A stretch of DNA of 64,000 nt from Chloroflexota bacterium (GTDB lineage Bacteria > Chloroflexota > Chloroflexia > Thermomicrobiales > UBA6265), in assembly GCA_023389575.1 (NCBI GenBank), contig JAEWEG010000014.1:23199-87198 (forward strand), given 5' to 3'. Made by a program: the position numbers and the translations under genes. Shown piece after piece: positions 8,311 to 17,176 of this stretch. A model generated the notes under the pieces. That model worked only from the letters and a program-made list of their open reading frames with translations. It made no database searches and was not told the DNA's origin. Position 1 is the first letter of the stretch; each line of letters starts with the position of its first letter.

Positions 8311-9447
8311 ATGAAGATTGAGCGATTCGAGCTCGAACGATGGATGACCCGGTGGGAACTGGAGGTCACCCACGACATTTGCGAGAGTGGCATCCTCCCC
8401 ATGTCGCTTGACGAGCTGTACAGCCTGATTGGCTCGTCGTCGGCGTCACGGCTTGAGGAAGCGATTCGCACGATGCCGCTTAGCTACTCCGAGGCCCGTG
8501 GCACGGAGGAACTGCGCGGTCTCCTGGCCAGCACATACGCCGACGCCACGGCCGACGACATCCTGGTGACCACCGGCGCGATCGAAGCGAACTTCCTGGC
8601 TTTCAACACACTCCTGAACCCAGGCGACCACGTCGTGGCCGTTTCGCCCGCCTACCAGCAACTGCACAGCGTCCCCAGGGCGATCGGCGCGGAGGTGGAC
8701 CTCTGGGATCTCCAGGTACCCGGCGGCGGGTTCGCCTACGATCTAGACCGGCTCGAATCGCTGCTCCGCCCAAGCACCCGCCTCATCGTGATCAACACGC
8801 CTCACAACCCAACCGGCGCCGTGCTGGACAGCGCGGCTCTCGATCGCATCATCGAGCTGGCCAGGGAACGGGACGCCTGGATTCTCTCCGACGAAGCCTA
8901 CCGATGGCTGGAGTTCCCCGGAGGTGACAACCTCGTGGAGCCAACCCGGAACCGGTATGAGAAAGCGATCAGCGTCGGCACGGTTTCCAAGCCGTTCGGC
9001 ATGCCCGGCCTTCGCATCGGATGGCTGGCCGCCAACGCGGACATCGCCGCCCAGTCCTGGGCGCTTCGCGACTATGTCTCCCTCAGTCCCTCGAAAATCA
9101 GCGACGCCGTCACCTGCGCGCTCATCGAGCACCGGGAGCGGATCATGCCGCGCAACCAGGCGATCATGAGCGAGAACCTCGCGTTCGCCACGGAGTGGTT
9201 CGAGCGGAACGCCGCCCGCGCTAGCTGGACGCCTCCCAAAGCCGCGCTGCTCGCCATGATGACCTACACGGCGCCCATCGACTCCGTCACGCTGGCGAAC
9301 AGGCTCGCTGGTGAGGCTGGCGTCATGCTCGCCCCCGGAGCCGCCTTTGGGTTGGAGGGCCACCTCCGCATTGGCATCGGCCAGCGCCCGGAGATTTTCC
9401 GAGAGGGTCTGGAGAAGACGGGCGACTTCCTCCGGTCCCTGGCCTGA
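8311..9447 (+). CDS. PLP-dependent aminotransferase, class I/II
   Basis: A 378-residue fold-type I PLP enzyme. Landmarks are TTGAIEANFLAFN (cofactor phosphate cup), the conserved NTPHNPTG loop, LSDEAYRWLE, and the Schiff-base lysine in GTVSKPFGMPGLRIGW. The N-terminal MKIERFELERWMTRWE and the overall layout resemble the subgroup that contains capreomycidine-synthase-like enzymes, but that is a resemblance rather than a function. ATG start with a GGAG site. It is the last plus-strand gene before a strong palindromic terminator. Confidence 0.82.
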   Translation: MKIERFELERWMTRWELEVTHDICESGILPMSLDELYSLIGSSSASRLEEAIRTMPLSYSEARGTEELRGLLASTYADATADDILVTTGAIEANFLAFNTLLNPGDHVVAVSPAYQQLHSVPRAIGAEVDLWDLQVPGGGFAYDLDRLESLLRPSTRLIVINTPHNPTGAVLDSAALDRIIELARERDAWILSDEAYRWLEFPGGDNLVEPTRNRYEKAISVGTVSKPFGMPGLRIGWLAANADIAAQSWALRDYVSLSPSKISDAVTCALIEHRERIMPRNQAIMSENLAFATEWFERNAARASWTPPKAALLAMMTYTAPIDSVTLANRLAGEAGVMLAPGAAFGLEGHLRIGIGQRPEIFREGLEKTGDFLRSLA

Positions 9448-9452
9448 CAACA

Positions 9453-9494
9453 CGCACGACAAAGCCCTGGCGATCGCCAGGGCTTTGTCGTGCG
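9453..9494. terminator. 42-bp perfect palindrome, bidirectional terminator
   Basis: Every base from 9453 to 9494 mirrors around the centre at 9473/9474 (arms contain GCACGACAAAGCCCTGG). It sits 5 bases after the plus-strand aminotransferase stop and 21 bases after the minus-strand aldehyde dehydrogenase stop. As RNA it gives a stem of up to 19 bp from either strand. There is no real U-run, so factor-independent termination is likely but not proven. Confidence 0.85.
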
Positions 9495-9515
9495 CGTCGT
9501 TGAGTCGTTTCGATC

Positions 9516-11087
9516 CTACTCGTCGACCACGACGGTCTGGGACTGCTCCCTCAGGAATTGCATCACGTAATACGGGCCCAGCGCGCCCTTGCCGGTGGAG
9601 CCACTGCCCTTCCAGCCGCAGAACGGCTGCGATTCCGGCCAGGCGCCAGTGGTGGCACCGCCCTTGCGGTTCGCATAGGTGACACCGGCCTCGATGCGGT
9701 CGAAAAAGGTGGCGATCTCGTCTTCGTCCTCGGAGAAGATGCCGGCCGTTAGCCCATACTCCGTGTCGTTCGCGGCTTCGAGCGCCTCATCCAGCGAGTC
9801 GACCGGGCCTACCGCCAGGAAGGGCAGGAACAATTCGCGATGGAACAGCTCGTGGTCGAGCGGCAGGCCATCGACGATCGTCGGCTCCACGAAGGTGCCG
9901 TTGGCGAACCCGTCGCCCGATGGACGGCCGCCACCGACTCGAACGTTGCCGCCGTCCGCCAGGGCGACCGCCTCCGTGAAGCGCTCCACGGCGCTTTCGT
10001 CGATCACCGGGCCGACGAACACATTCCGATCCGTGGGATCGCCGACCACTAGTTCCTTTGTCCGCGCCACCAGGCGATCCATGAAATCGTCGTAAATGCT
10101 TCGGTCGACATACGCCCGCGAGCACGCGGAGCACTTCTGCCCGGAGAATCCGAAGGCCGAGCGAACCACTCCCTCGACCGCCTTGTCCAGGTCGGCGTTC
10201 GCGGTCACGATGGTGGGGTTCTTCCCGCCCATCTCCGTGATGATCGGCTTCGGGAACACGGTGCTGAAGGAGTTGTAGAGGTCCATGCCGACCTCCTTGG
10301 ATCCGGTGAACACCGCTCCGTCCACGCCAGCATGCTTGACGAGCGGCTCGCCAACCTCACGACCGCCGCCGGTGATGAAGTGGAGGACATCCTCTGGCAC
10401 GCCGCCGGCGATAAGCGCTTCGTACAGGGCGTATCCGGAAAGCGCCGTGGTCGACGACGGCTTGAAGACGACGGTGTTTCCGGCCACCAGCGCCCCGCCA
10501 ATCGGTCCAGCGGCCAGCGCGTGCGGGAAGTTGAACGGAGCCAGGATCGCCCACACCCCAAACGGCTTCAGCACGGAGATGTTCTTTTCGCGCGGGTCGA
10601 GCGACTCCATCAGAAGGCGGAAGCCATCGGCCATCACCATCTGCTTGGCGTAGTAGTCGAGCAGGTCCGCGCCCTCCTCCACCTCGCCAATGGCTTCCGT
10701 GCGGGACTTGCCGCACTCGTGCATCATGATCGCCGCGAGATCGAACTTCCGCTTGCGAATCTCGTCCGCCGCGCTCTGCACGATCGCGACTCGTTCCTGC
10801 CACGGCCGGGCGGCCCAGGCGGGATAGGCTCGCCGGGCCGCCGCGACCGCCGCGTCGATGTCCTCGGCGGTGCCGGATTGCATTCGGGCAAGCACGCGCG
10901 TGGTGTCCGCGGGAGCAACGACGTCGAACGTCGGTCGTCCAGTGACCGGCTTACCATCAATCACGATGGGATACTCGGCACCGAGGGACGACTCGAACCG
11001 TTCCAGCGCCTCATCGAACGACGAGTGCATGGCCTCGATTTGATCAGGAGTCGCGGTGTAGGTGATCTTGGGGGCTGCGGCGGCCAT
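9516..11087 (-). CDS. pruA: L-glutamate gamma-semialdehyde (1-pyrroline-5-carboxylate) dehydrogenase
   Basis: NAD-dependent aldehyde dehydrogenase that oxidises glutamate semialdehyde to glutamate, the last step of proline and arginine/ornithine breakdown. The 523-residue length, with an N-terminal segment MAAAAPKITYTATPDQIEAM and the FNFPHALAAGP and ITEMGGKNPT motifs, fits the stand-alone PruA/RocA type. The catalytic cysteine lies in SGQKCSACSR and the general-base Glu in TEMGGKN. An AAGGAGG ribosome site precedes the ATG. It is the last gene of the leftward catabolic run; no proline dehydrogenase is in the window, so another aldehyde substrate cannot be excluded. Confidence 0.88.
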   Translation of the reverse strand: MAAAAPKITYTATPDQIEAMHSSFDEALERFESSLGAEYPIVIDGKPVTGRPTFDVVAPADTTRVLARMQSGTAEDIDAAVAAARRAYPAWAARPWQERVAIVQSAADEIRKRKFDLAAIMMHECGKSRTEAIGEVEEGADLLDYYAKQMVMADGFRLLMESLDPREKNISVLKPFGVWAILAPFNFPHALAAGPIGGALVAGNTVVFKPSSTTALSGYALYEALIAGGVPEDVLHFITGGGREVGEPLVKHAGVDGAVFTGSKEVGMDLYNSFSTVFPKPIITEMGGKNPTIVTANADLDKAVEGVVRSAFGFSGQKCSACSRAYVDRSIYDDFMDRLVARTKELVVGDPTDRNVFVGPVIDESAVERFTEAVALADGGNVRVGGGRPSGDGFANGTFVEPTIVDGLPLDHELFHRELFLPFLAVGPVDSLDEALEAANDTEYGLTAGIFSEDEDEIATFFDRIEAGVTYANRKGGATTGAWPESQPFCGWKGSGSTGKGALGPYYVMQFLREQSQTVVVDE

Positions 11088-11126
11088 CGATTTCCTCCTT
11101 ATGCAGGAGGGAACCCCGCCTGCACG

Positions 11127-11507
11127 CTACGAATACGGCCCAAGTATCGCTGAAATCTCTACCCGATTCCCAAACGGGTCCGTGGTAAAGAATCGCGGCC
11201 GGTTGGGAATGGCGTCGGTGTCGGACGTCTCATAGCCGTTCTCGACCAGCTTCTTGCGAACACCATCCGGGTTCTCGACCTGGATGCAAAGATGCTGGCC
11301 CGGCGAGTTGGGTCCGCGGTTGTCGGTATACAGGTGAATCTCATCGCCACTGTCGCCGATGGTGTACCAGACGAACCGCTCGGTCCCCAACACCGCCGGC
11401 GGCGTGATCTCGGTCAACCCGAGGGTTTCGCCATAGAAGTGGCGACCCTTGTCGTTCTCGCCTTCACGCATTGGCACGCTCGCGTGCTGCAACCGAATTG
11501 CCCCCAT
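11127..11507 (-). CDS. VOC (glyoxalase/bleomycin-resistance) family protein
   Basis: A 126-residue single-domain vicinal-oxygen-chelate protein: two beta-alpha-beta-beta-beta modules with His8 (LQHASVPM), the central DEIHLYTDN strand, and FTTDPFGNRVEIS at the end, where the last metal-ligand Glu usually sits. Members include lyases, dioxygenases and isomerases such as methylmalonyl-CoA epimerase; the exact reaction cannot be read from sequence. It lies between the FixC-like gene (35 bases) and the aldehyde dehydrogenase (39 bases), with an AAGGAAAG ribosome site. Confidence 0.8.
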   Translation of the reverse strand: MGAIRLQHASVPMREGENDKGRHFYGETLGLTEITPPAVLGTERFVWYTIGDSGDEIHLYTDNRGPNSPGQHLCIQVENPDGVRKKLVENGYETSDTDAIPNRPRFFTTDPFGNRVEISAILGPYS

Positions 11508-11542
11508 CGAACTTTCCTTTCCCTCGCGCGCGGTGACGATTG

Positions 11543-12829
11543 CTACTCGTCGATCACGGCCCGCGAACCTGGTCGAATGCCAACCCGCCTGCCAAGCCCG
11601 GCAAGGCCATGAAGCGCCCTGCGTCTCGCGGCTTCCGGTAGCGTCTCAGAAATAGCTCCCGTCGTCACCCCCTCCAGCGCGGGCAGGAGCGCCGGCATGG
11701 AGGCCCACTCCCAGGCAGGGCGCGCTCGCAGCACGAAGGTACGGCGGCGCTGGGTTGTCACGGGCCGGACCACTTCAGCTTCGAGCTGCCTCGAATACCG
11801 TGACAACGTTCTGGCCCCGAACTCGTGCTCCCGAACCGCGCCCTTGAGACACAGGGCGGCCGCGGCGCAGGCTTTCTGGTTGGTCGAAAGTCCATCTCGA
11901 TTCAGGGGATTCGTCAGGCCAAGCAGGTCGCTCACCACCAGGACCCCATCGGCGTGGAACCGGTGAGGCCGGTCGAATCCGCCGATGGGTACCACCTCGG
12001 TGAAGAAGCGCTCCGCCCGCATGCCGTCCAACAGATCCGTAACCCACGGAATCGCCTTGAACTCGTCAAGATATTCCGTGATGTGCCTGGCGCTCGCCAT
12101 CTCGTCCTCGAGAAGCATGGCGACCTCCACCGTAATCCCGGTCGAGCCTGGAACGATCATGCCGACGCCCCAGGCTCCCCACGACGCCTGGAACCGGTGG
12201 GTGACGACCCGATGGCCTCCCTGGTCGATCTGGAAGCGCTCGTCGATGACGCTGGTCGGCGCGGGATACCGTTCCTTGCAGAGATGCATCAACTCGGTTG
12301 GCAGCCAGTCGGGCCGCAGCCCGATCCTCTCCGCCAGTCGTGGGTCCGATTCATCCGCGAGGACCACGACGTCGGCATCTATGGATTTGCCGCGCCCCTC
12401 GTCCACCACGCCGGTGACCGCCCCCTCGACGAGGCGTAACTGGCTGGCCGTGAACCCGTCAACGACCTGCACTCCCCGCGGCACGACCTGTCGCTCAAGT
12501 GCGTCCAGCACCGCGCCATGCTCGATGGAGACGAGATCCAGCGGGACCTGATCGATGGTATCGGGCGAGGCCAGGCCAATCGATCGCCGAACCTCTCCGA
12601 CCGGAAGCTTCTCCGCGTCGGAGACTTGGGCGCCGATCGCCCGGAGGTCGGCCCTGTCGAAGAGCCCCTGGTAGCACCTGGCCCTGGCCGGCTCCATGGC
12701 CTGGCGAAGCACGATCACGTCCGCGTTCACGTCGCCCAACAGGCTGGCCACCGCGAGCCCACTGATGCCGGCACCCACGATGACGATGCGCGGTCGGTTG
12801 CTGGTGGTCTGCTGGACGATCGTGTGCAC
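11543..12829 (-). CDS. FixC/ETF-quinone-oxidoreductase-like FAD flavoprotein
   Basis: A 428-residue FAD oxidoreductase. It has a Rossmann dinucleotide fingerprint close to the N-terminus (RIVIVGAGISGLAVAS) and a later NPLNRDGLSTNQKACAAAA stretch corresponding to the FAD-contact region of FixC-type proteins. It starts at a GTG (12829) four bases after the etfA stop; a longer reading that runs into etfA gives a basic, non-homologous N-terminus and is rejected. By position it should take electrons from EtfAB towards quinone. It carries no C-terminal ferredoxin domain and no fixX-like ferredoxin gene is adjacent. Confidence 0.75.
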   Translation of the reverse strand: MHTIVQQTTSNRPRIVIVGAGISGLAVASLLGDVNADVIVLRQAMEPARARCYQGLFDRADLRAIGAQVSDAEKLPVGEVRRSIGLASPDTIDQVPLDLVSIEHGAVLDALERQVVPRGVQVVDGFTASQLRLVEGAVTGVVDEGRGKSIDADVVVLADESDPRLAERIGLRPDWLPTELMHLCKERYPAPTSVIDERFQIDQGGHRVVTHRFQASWGAWGVGMIVPGSTGITVEVAMLLEDEMASARHITEYLDEFKAIPWVTDLLDGMRAERFFTEVVPIGGFDRPHRFHADGVLVVSDLLGLTNPLNRDGLSTNQKACAAAALCLKGAVREHEFGARTLSRYSRQLEAEVVRPVTTQRRRTFVLRARPAWEWASMPALLPALEGVTTGAISETLPEAARRRALHGLAGLGRRVGIRPGSRAVIDE

Positions 12830-12833
12830 CAGA

Positions 12834-13832
12834 CTAGTCCTGCTCCGGCTCGAGCGCCTGAACGAGGGCGGGAACAACCTCGAACAGGTCGCCAACGATC
12901 CCGTAGTCCGCCACCTTGAAGATCGGCGCGTCCGGATCGCGGTTGATCGCGACCACCGTCTCCGCGCCAGTGATCCCAACCAGGTGCTGCGGCGCGCCGG
13001 AAATGCCGACCGCCAGGTACAGCTTGGGACTCACTGAATGCCCCGTGGAACCCACCTGGTCGTTGTGCGAGCGCCATCCCGCGCCGACGGTGGCTCCGGA
13101 GGCTCCAACCGCGGCGTCGAGGGAACGCGCCAATTCCTCGACGATCGAAAAGTTCTCTGGCTTCCCAAGTCCACGCCCGCCCGAGACGATGCGCTCGGCC
13201 TCGGTGATGCCCTTCGGACCCGCCGTGTGCTCGTGGGAATCGATGAGCCGCACTCGCCGATCCGCCTCGCCGATCTCGGCCTCGACCGAGGTCACCGGCG
13301 CCATCTCGCCGGTGCCGGCTGGTGGAAACGAGCCTGGGGCGACAGTCATTAGCGCGGTTGCATCACCGGAGAAGCTGAGTGTTGTCTGGAATCGCGTTCC
13401 ATACAGGAGCCTGGTTGCCCATAATCGTCCCGACCCGTCGACCCCAACGGCCGAAACGTCCGCTGCCATGGGCGTCCTCAACCGGGCCGCCACTCGCGCC
13501 GCGTAATCCCGGCCGGTGATCGAACTCGGGATGAGCACGGCGCGGGGCTGGACATGACGAACCGCCTGCGTCACCGCGGCCACCCACGGCCCGGCGAGGA
13601 AGGGCTCCAACGCATCGTGCTCGACCGCCAGCACCTCATCCACCCCAGCGATGCCGGCGAACGCATCGACCCGCGGACCAGCGGAAGCACAGGGCACCGC
13701 GACGATCACGCGGGAGCCGGTCGCATCGGCCAACCCCCTGGCCGCCGTGACGAGCTCCAGGCAGGTTGCACGCGGCTTGCCCCGAAACAGTTCGCCAATG
13801 ACAAGAATGGGTGCTGAAGATGTCTCGCTCAT
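12834..13832 (-). CDS. etfA: Electron transfer flavoprotein alpha subunit
   Basis: FAD-binding subunit of the ETF dimer that accepts electrons from acyl-CoA dehydrogenases. The 332-residue product (start MSETSSAPILVIGEL) has the C-terminal FAD domain signature GSTGHSVSPKLYLAVGISG followed by QHLVGI and INRDPDAPIFKVADYGIVGD. The ATG at 13832 overlaps the etfB stop (ATGA) and has a GGAG site; the upstream ATG eight codons earlier lacks support. Next to etfB and the FixC-like gene, i.e. a fixBAC-like set. Confidence 0.93.
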   Translation of the reverse strand: MSETSSAPILVIGELFRGKPRATCLELVTAARGLADATGSRVIVAVPCASAGPRVDAFAGIAGVDEVLAVEHDALEPFLAGPWVAAVTQAVRHVQPRAVLIPSSITGRDYAARVAARLRTPMAADVSAVGVDGSGRLWATRLLYGTRFQTTLSFSGDATALMTVAPGSFPPAGTGEMAPVTSVEAEIGEADRRVRLIDSHEHTAGPKGITEAERIVSGGRGLGKPENFSIVEELARSLDAAVGASGATVGAGWRSHNDQVGSTGHSVSPKLYLAVGISGAPQHLVGITGAETVVAINRDPDAPIFKVADYGIVGDLFEVVPALVQALEPEQD

Positions 13833-14608
13833 ATCAACTTCCGCTCCCGCAGCCATTCCACCAGTTGCCGCGCCGCTTCCGGAGCGGGTGTATCCCGCAC
13901 GATGACCCCGCTGGCCTCGCGCTCCACGGCCACGGGTTCGTCCCAGGTCAGCGCCGGCGATTCTCCATCACCGGCGATGGTCACCACGTCGATGGGCTTC
14001 TTCTTCGCCGCCATCATGCCGCGAAGCGTCGGATGTCGTTGCTCCTCGTCACGCCCAGTCAGCACCATCAGCACCGCCGGCGGCCGAACGCCCAACACCT
14101 CCTTGGTGCCCTCCGAATCCCGGCTGACATGCAACTCGCCATCGACCTGGTCGATATGAGTCACAAGCGTGACGTGAGGCCATCCAAGCAGTTCGGCGAC
14201 CTGGAGTCCAGTCTGCCCGGTCTCGATATCCTCGGTCGATTGTCCCGCGATGACGAGATCGAAGCCTCGCTCGGCCACAAGATCCGCCAGGATTCGGGCC
14301 ATGCGCGACGATTCAACCTCGTTGTGCTCAGGCAAATCCACCAGAATCGCATCGTCGGCGCCCGTCGCCAGACCGCGCAACAGGATCTCACGCACGCCTG
14401 GTGGGCCCGCGGAAATGACAGTGACCGATCCACCGAACCGTTCCTTCAACCCAATCGCGGCACCGATTCCATACACGTCATACGTGTTGGTGATTCGTTC
14501 CTGCCCGACTACCGCCTTCCTGCTTACGGGGTCGATTGACACCGCGGTGGCGGGCGGGACCTGCTTGACGAGGACCGCGATGTTCAGGCCAGAAGATTCC
14601 ACGCTCAT
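13829..14608 (-). CDS. etfB: Electron transfer flavoprotein beta subunit
   Basis: The 259-residue partner of EtfA, binding AMP and docking to dehydrogenases. It begins MSVESSGLNIAVLVKQVPPA, the usual EtfB opening, and contains the DLVIAGQSTEDIETGQTG signature of the beta subunit. It overlaps the upstream enoyl-CoA hydratase stop by four bases and etfA by four bases, so all three are likely co-translated. Serves the acyl-CoA dehydrogenase encoded at the head of this run. Confidence 0.93.
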   Translation of the reverse strand: MSVESSGLNIAVLVKQVPPATAVSIDPVSRKAVVGQERITNTYDVYGIGAAIGLKERFGGSVTVISAGPPGVREILLRGLATGADDAILVDLPEHNEVESSRMARILADLVAERGFDLVIAGQSTEDIETGQTGLQVAELLGWPHVTLVTHIDQVDGELHVSRDSEGTKEVLGVRPPAVLMVLTGRDEEQRHPTLRGMMAAKKKPIDVVTIAGDGESPALTWDEPVAVEREASGVIVRDTPAPEAARQLVEWLRERKLI

Positions 14609-15387
14609 TCCAGCCCCTCGTCGCTGAATGTCGGGGTTCGCTTTTCCACGAAGGCGGTCATGCCCTCATCCTGATCGGCCGTCGTGAACGCCTCGGCGAA
14701 CGCATTGGCCTCGGCGATCAGCCCACCGTCCACATCGCCATCGAAACTCCGTGCGATCAACCGCTTGGAGTCCCGCACGCACCGTGGACTGTTGGCCGCG
14801 ATGGTTTCCGCCATCTCAAGCGCCTTCGGCATCAGGTCGGCGATGGGATGGACGGCGTTCACCAGCCCAATTCGCATCGCCTCGTCGGCCTTGACTCGCC
14901 GCCCGGTGAATATGAGTTCGGAGGCGATTCCGGGGCCAACGATTCGCGGCAATCGCTGCGAGCCACCCCAGCCAGGAGGGATACCGAGCGACACCTCGGG
15001 CTGGGCGAACACCGCGTTCTCGGAGGCGATCCGAATATCGCACGCCAGGGCGAGTTCGCATCCGCCTCCCAGGGCGAAGCCGTTCACCGCTGCGATCACC
15101 GGTTGGGGCGCATCCGCCAAGGCCCGCGTCACCGCGTGTCCGAGTTCACCGAAGGCCTTTCCGCCGGCGGCATCGAGCGCCACCATCTCCTTGATATCCG
15201 CGCCAGCCACGAACGCGCGCTCTCCCGCGCCGGTAAGCACGATCGCCCGGACCCTGGGCGTCGAACGCGCCTCATCGATCCTGGCAAGCAACTCCTGCAG
15301 CAGGCTGGTATTCAGTGAGTTGAGCCGCTCGGGCTCGTTGACGGTGATGATCGCGACATGGTCACGCAGATCAAGATCAATCGCCAC
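14605..15387 (-). CDS. Enoyl-CoA hydratase/isomerase (crotonase family)
   Basis: About 260 residues. Adds water to 2-enoyl-CoA (or isomerises it) in beta-oxidation. The oxyanion-hole segments AGADIKEM and NGFALGGGCELALACD are present, with both catalytic glutamates (in GGGCELA and QPEVSLGIPPGWGG). Two starts are possible: TTG at 15423, and GTG at 15387. The GTG is preferred because AGGAGG lies 11 bases before it and it gives the standard family length; it overlaps the preceding gene by 11 bases. No fused hydroxyacyl-CoA dehydrogenase domain is present, and none is nearby. Confidence 0.9.
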   Translation of the reverse strand: MAIDLDLRDHVAIITVNEPERLNSLNTSLLQELLARIDEARSTPRVRAIVLTGAGERAFVAGADIKEMVALDAAGGKAFGELGHAVTRALADAPQPVIAAVNGFALGGGCELALACDIRIASENAVFAQPEVSLGIPPGWGGSQRLPRIVGPGIASELIFTGRRVKADEAMRIGLVNAVHPIADLMPKALEMAETIAANSPRCVRDSKRLIARSFDGDVDGGLIAEANAFAEAFTTADQDEGMTAFVEKRTPTFSDEGLE

Positions 15388-15979
15388 GGTTGGTCGAACC
15401 TCCTGGCTGGTAAAGTTCGCCAAGCTCCTGCTTGTAAATCTGGCTCACTTCCACATACCGGCCATGAATGCCCTTGAGGTGCGCCCGCTGCTCCTCGCTC
15501 AGGGCCGAGCGCTCCTTCGCCGGAACGCCAACCATCACCGTGCCGGCCAGAACGTCCGTCCGCTCGGAAATCAACGCGCCCGCCGCGATCACTGCGTCAT
15601 CGCCAACGCTCGTGTAGGACATGACGATCGCGCCCATGCCCACGAGGACCCGGTCGCCGATAGTCGTGCCATGGATAATCGCCGTGTGGCCAATGGTGAC
15701 ATCCTCGCCAATCACCACCGGGGCATCGGCGTTGACGTGCACGAGCGTGCCATCCTGGACGTTGGTCCGGTCGCCAATCGTGATCGGGGCGATGTCCCCG
15801 CGGACGGTGACGTTGAACCAAATGCTGACTTCTTCCCCGATCTGGACGTTGCCGATCACCACCGCGCCGGGCGCCACGAAGGCGCTGTCGGCGATGGTGG
15901 GCCAGGCGCCCTCGTACGGAAGGATGATCGCTCCGGGAAATCGCTCGGCGTAGGTCGCCTGAATGGATTGCTGGTTCAC
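15377..15979 (-). CDS. Hexapeptide-repeat protein, gamma-carbonic anhydrase / PaaY-like
   Basis: A 200-residue left-handed beta-helix protein with successive hexapeptide turns (IGNVQIG, IGDRTNV, IGEDVTIG, IGDRVLVG). The three zinc histidines of the gamma-class carbonic anhydrase superfamily are in place: His81, His98 and His103. GTG start overlaps the thiolase stop (GTGA), and its own end lies inside the next gene, so it is locked between a thiolase and an enoyl-CoA hydratase. In phenylacetate and carnitine operons the related PaaY/CaiE proteins sit beside CoA enzymes and PaaY acts as a thioesterase; that role is plausible here, carbonic anhydrase equally so. Confidence 0.82.
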   Translation of the reverse strand: MNQQSIQATYAERFPGAIILPYEGAWPTIADSAFVAPGAVVIGNVQIGEEVSIWFNVTVRGDIAPITIGDRTNVQDGTLVHVNADAPVVIGEDVTIGHTAIIHGTTIGDRVLVGMGAIVMSYTSVGDDAVIAAGALISERTDVLAGTVMVGVPAKERSALSEEQRAHLKGIHGRYVEVSQIYKQELGELYQPGGSTNRGD

Positions 15980-17160
15980 GCTGCTTCCACCTGCACGATG
16001 ATCGCGTCGCCCTGGCCGCCACCGGAGCAGATTCCGGCGGCGCCGATCCCTCCCCCGCGAGCCTTGAGCTCCTCGATCAGCGAAATCAAGACTCGCACGC
16101 CAGACGCGGCGAGAGGGTGTCCAAAGGCGATCGCGCCCCCGTTGACGTTGACGATCTCCGGGTCGACGCCCAACCTCCGAGTCGACACGATCGCCACGCT
16201 GGCGAAGGCCTCGTTGATCTCCACCAGGTCGAGGTCGCTCGTTGACAGGTTCGCCTTTTCAAGCGCCTGTTGGATCGCCATGGCGGGCGTAAAGGCGAGA
16301 TAGGCGGGATCCCAGGCGGACTGTCCCGTGGCGAGGATGCTGGCAGCCACCGGCAGTGAGCGGCTCCGAGCCCAGTCCTCCTCGGCGACAACCAGGGCCG
16401 CCGCGCCGTCGTTCAGGCCGGGAGCGTTGCCAGCGGTCACGCTGCTGTCCTCGCCAAAGGCAGGTTTCAGCTTCGCGAGCGCTTCCAACGACGTATCCGG
16501 TCGCGGCGCCTCGTCCCGCTCGACCACCACGGTTCGCTTCCGCTCCGCGACCTCCACCGGAACGATCTGGCTGGAAAGTCTGCCCTCCTCGCGGGCGGCG
16601 ACGGCCCGCTGATGGGACCGCAGGGCCCAGGCATCCTGCTCATCCCGGCGGACGCCCTGCTCGGCCGCCACGACGGAGCCATGCACGCCCATCAGGACGT
16701 GCTCCCGCGCGCAAATCAGCCCATCGGTATAGACCAGGTCTTCCAAGGCGCCGTTCCCGGCCTTCAGGCCGCTCCGGGCGCCACGGACGATGTACGGAGT
16801 CTGGGACATGCTCTCCATGCCGCCAGCGAGAATCGCCTGGTGCTCGCCGAGCCGGATGTCGTTGTTGGCGAGCGTGACGGCACGCATGCCGGAGCCGCAG
16901 ACCCGGTTCACCGTATCCGCCGCCACCGTGCGATCGAGCCCGACGTTGAGCCCCACCTGGCGGGCGGGATTCTGCCCCGACCCGGCCTGGAGGACCTGCC
17001 CGAAATAGACGTGCCCGATGTCGCCAGGGTCGACTTCCGATCGCTTCAGGGCTTCCGTGGCCGCCAGCGACCCCAGTTCCACGGGTGACTTGGACGCCAA
17101 CGCGCCATTGATTTTTCCGAAAGGTGTACGTGTTCCACCAAGGATGACGGAACGTGTCAT
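15976..17160 (-). CDS. Acetyl-CoA acyltransferase (thiolase)
   Basis: 394 residues; cleaves 3-ketoacyl-CoA or condenses two acetyl-CoA. Catalytic Cys88 sits in NRVCGSGMRA, His348 in GHPLAASG and Cys378 in ICSGGGQGDA, the complete thiolase set. The ATG at 17160 follows an AAGGAGA site; a longer upstream reading (to 17253) has an arginine-rich extension unlike thiolases. Sixteen bases separate it from the acyl-CoA dehydrogenase upstream; its stop is fused with the start of the hexapeptide gene. Degradative (FadA) versus biosynthetic (AtoB/PhaA) use cannot be told apart by eye, but context favours degradation. Confidence 0.93.
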   Translation of the reverse strand: MTRSVILGGTRTPFGKINGALASKSPVELGSLAATEALKRSEVDPGDIGHVYFGQVLQAGSGQNPARQVGLNVGLDRTVAADTVNRVCGSGMRAVTLANNDIRLGEHQAILAGGMESMSQTPYIVRGARSGLKAGNGALEDLVYTDGLICAREHVLMGVHGSVVAAEQGVRRDEQDAWALRSHQRAVAAREEGRLSSQIVPVEVAERKRTVVVERDEAPRPDTSLEALAKLKPAFGEDSSVTAGNAPGLNDGAAALVVAEEDWARSRSLPVAASILATGQSAWDPAYLAFTPAMAIQQALEKANLSTSDLDLVEINEAFASVAIVSTRRLGVDPEIVNVNGGAIAFGHPLAASGVRVLISLIEELKARGGGIGAAGICSGGGQGDAIIVQVEAA

Positions 17161-17176
17161 GAAAGATTCTCCTTGC

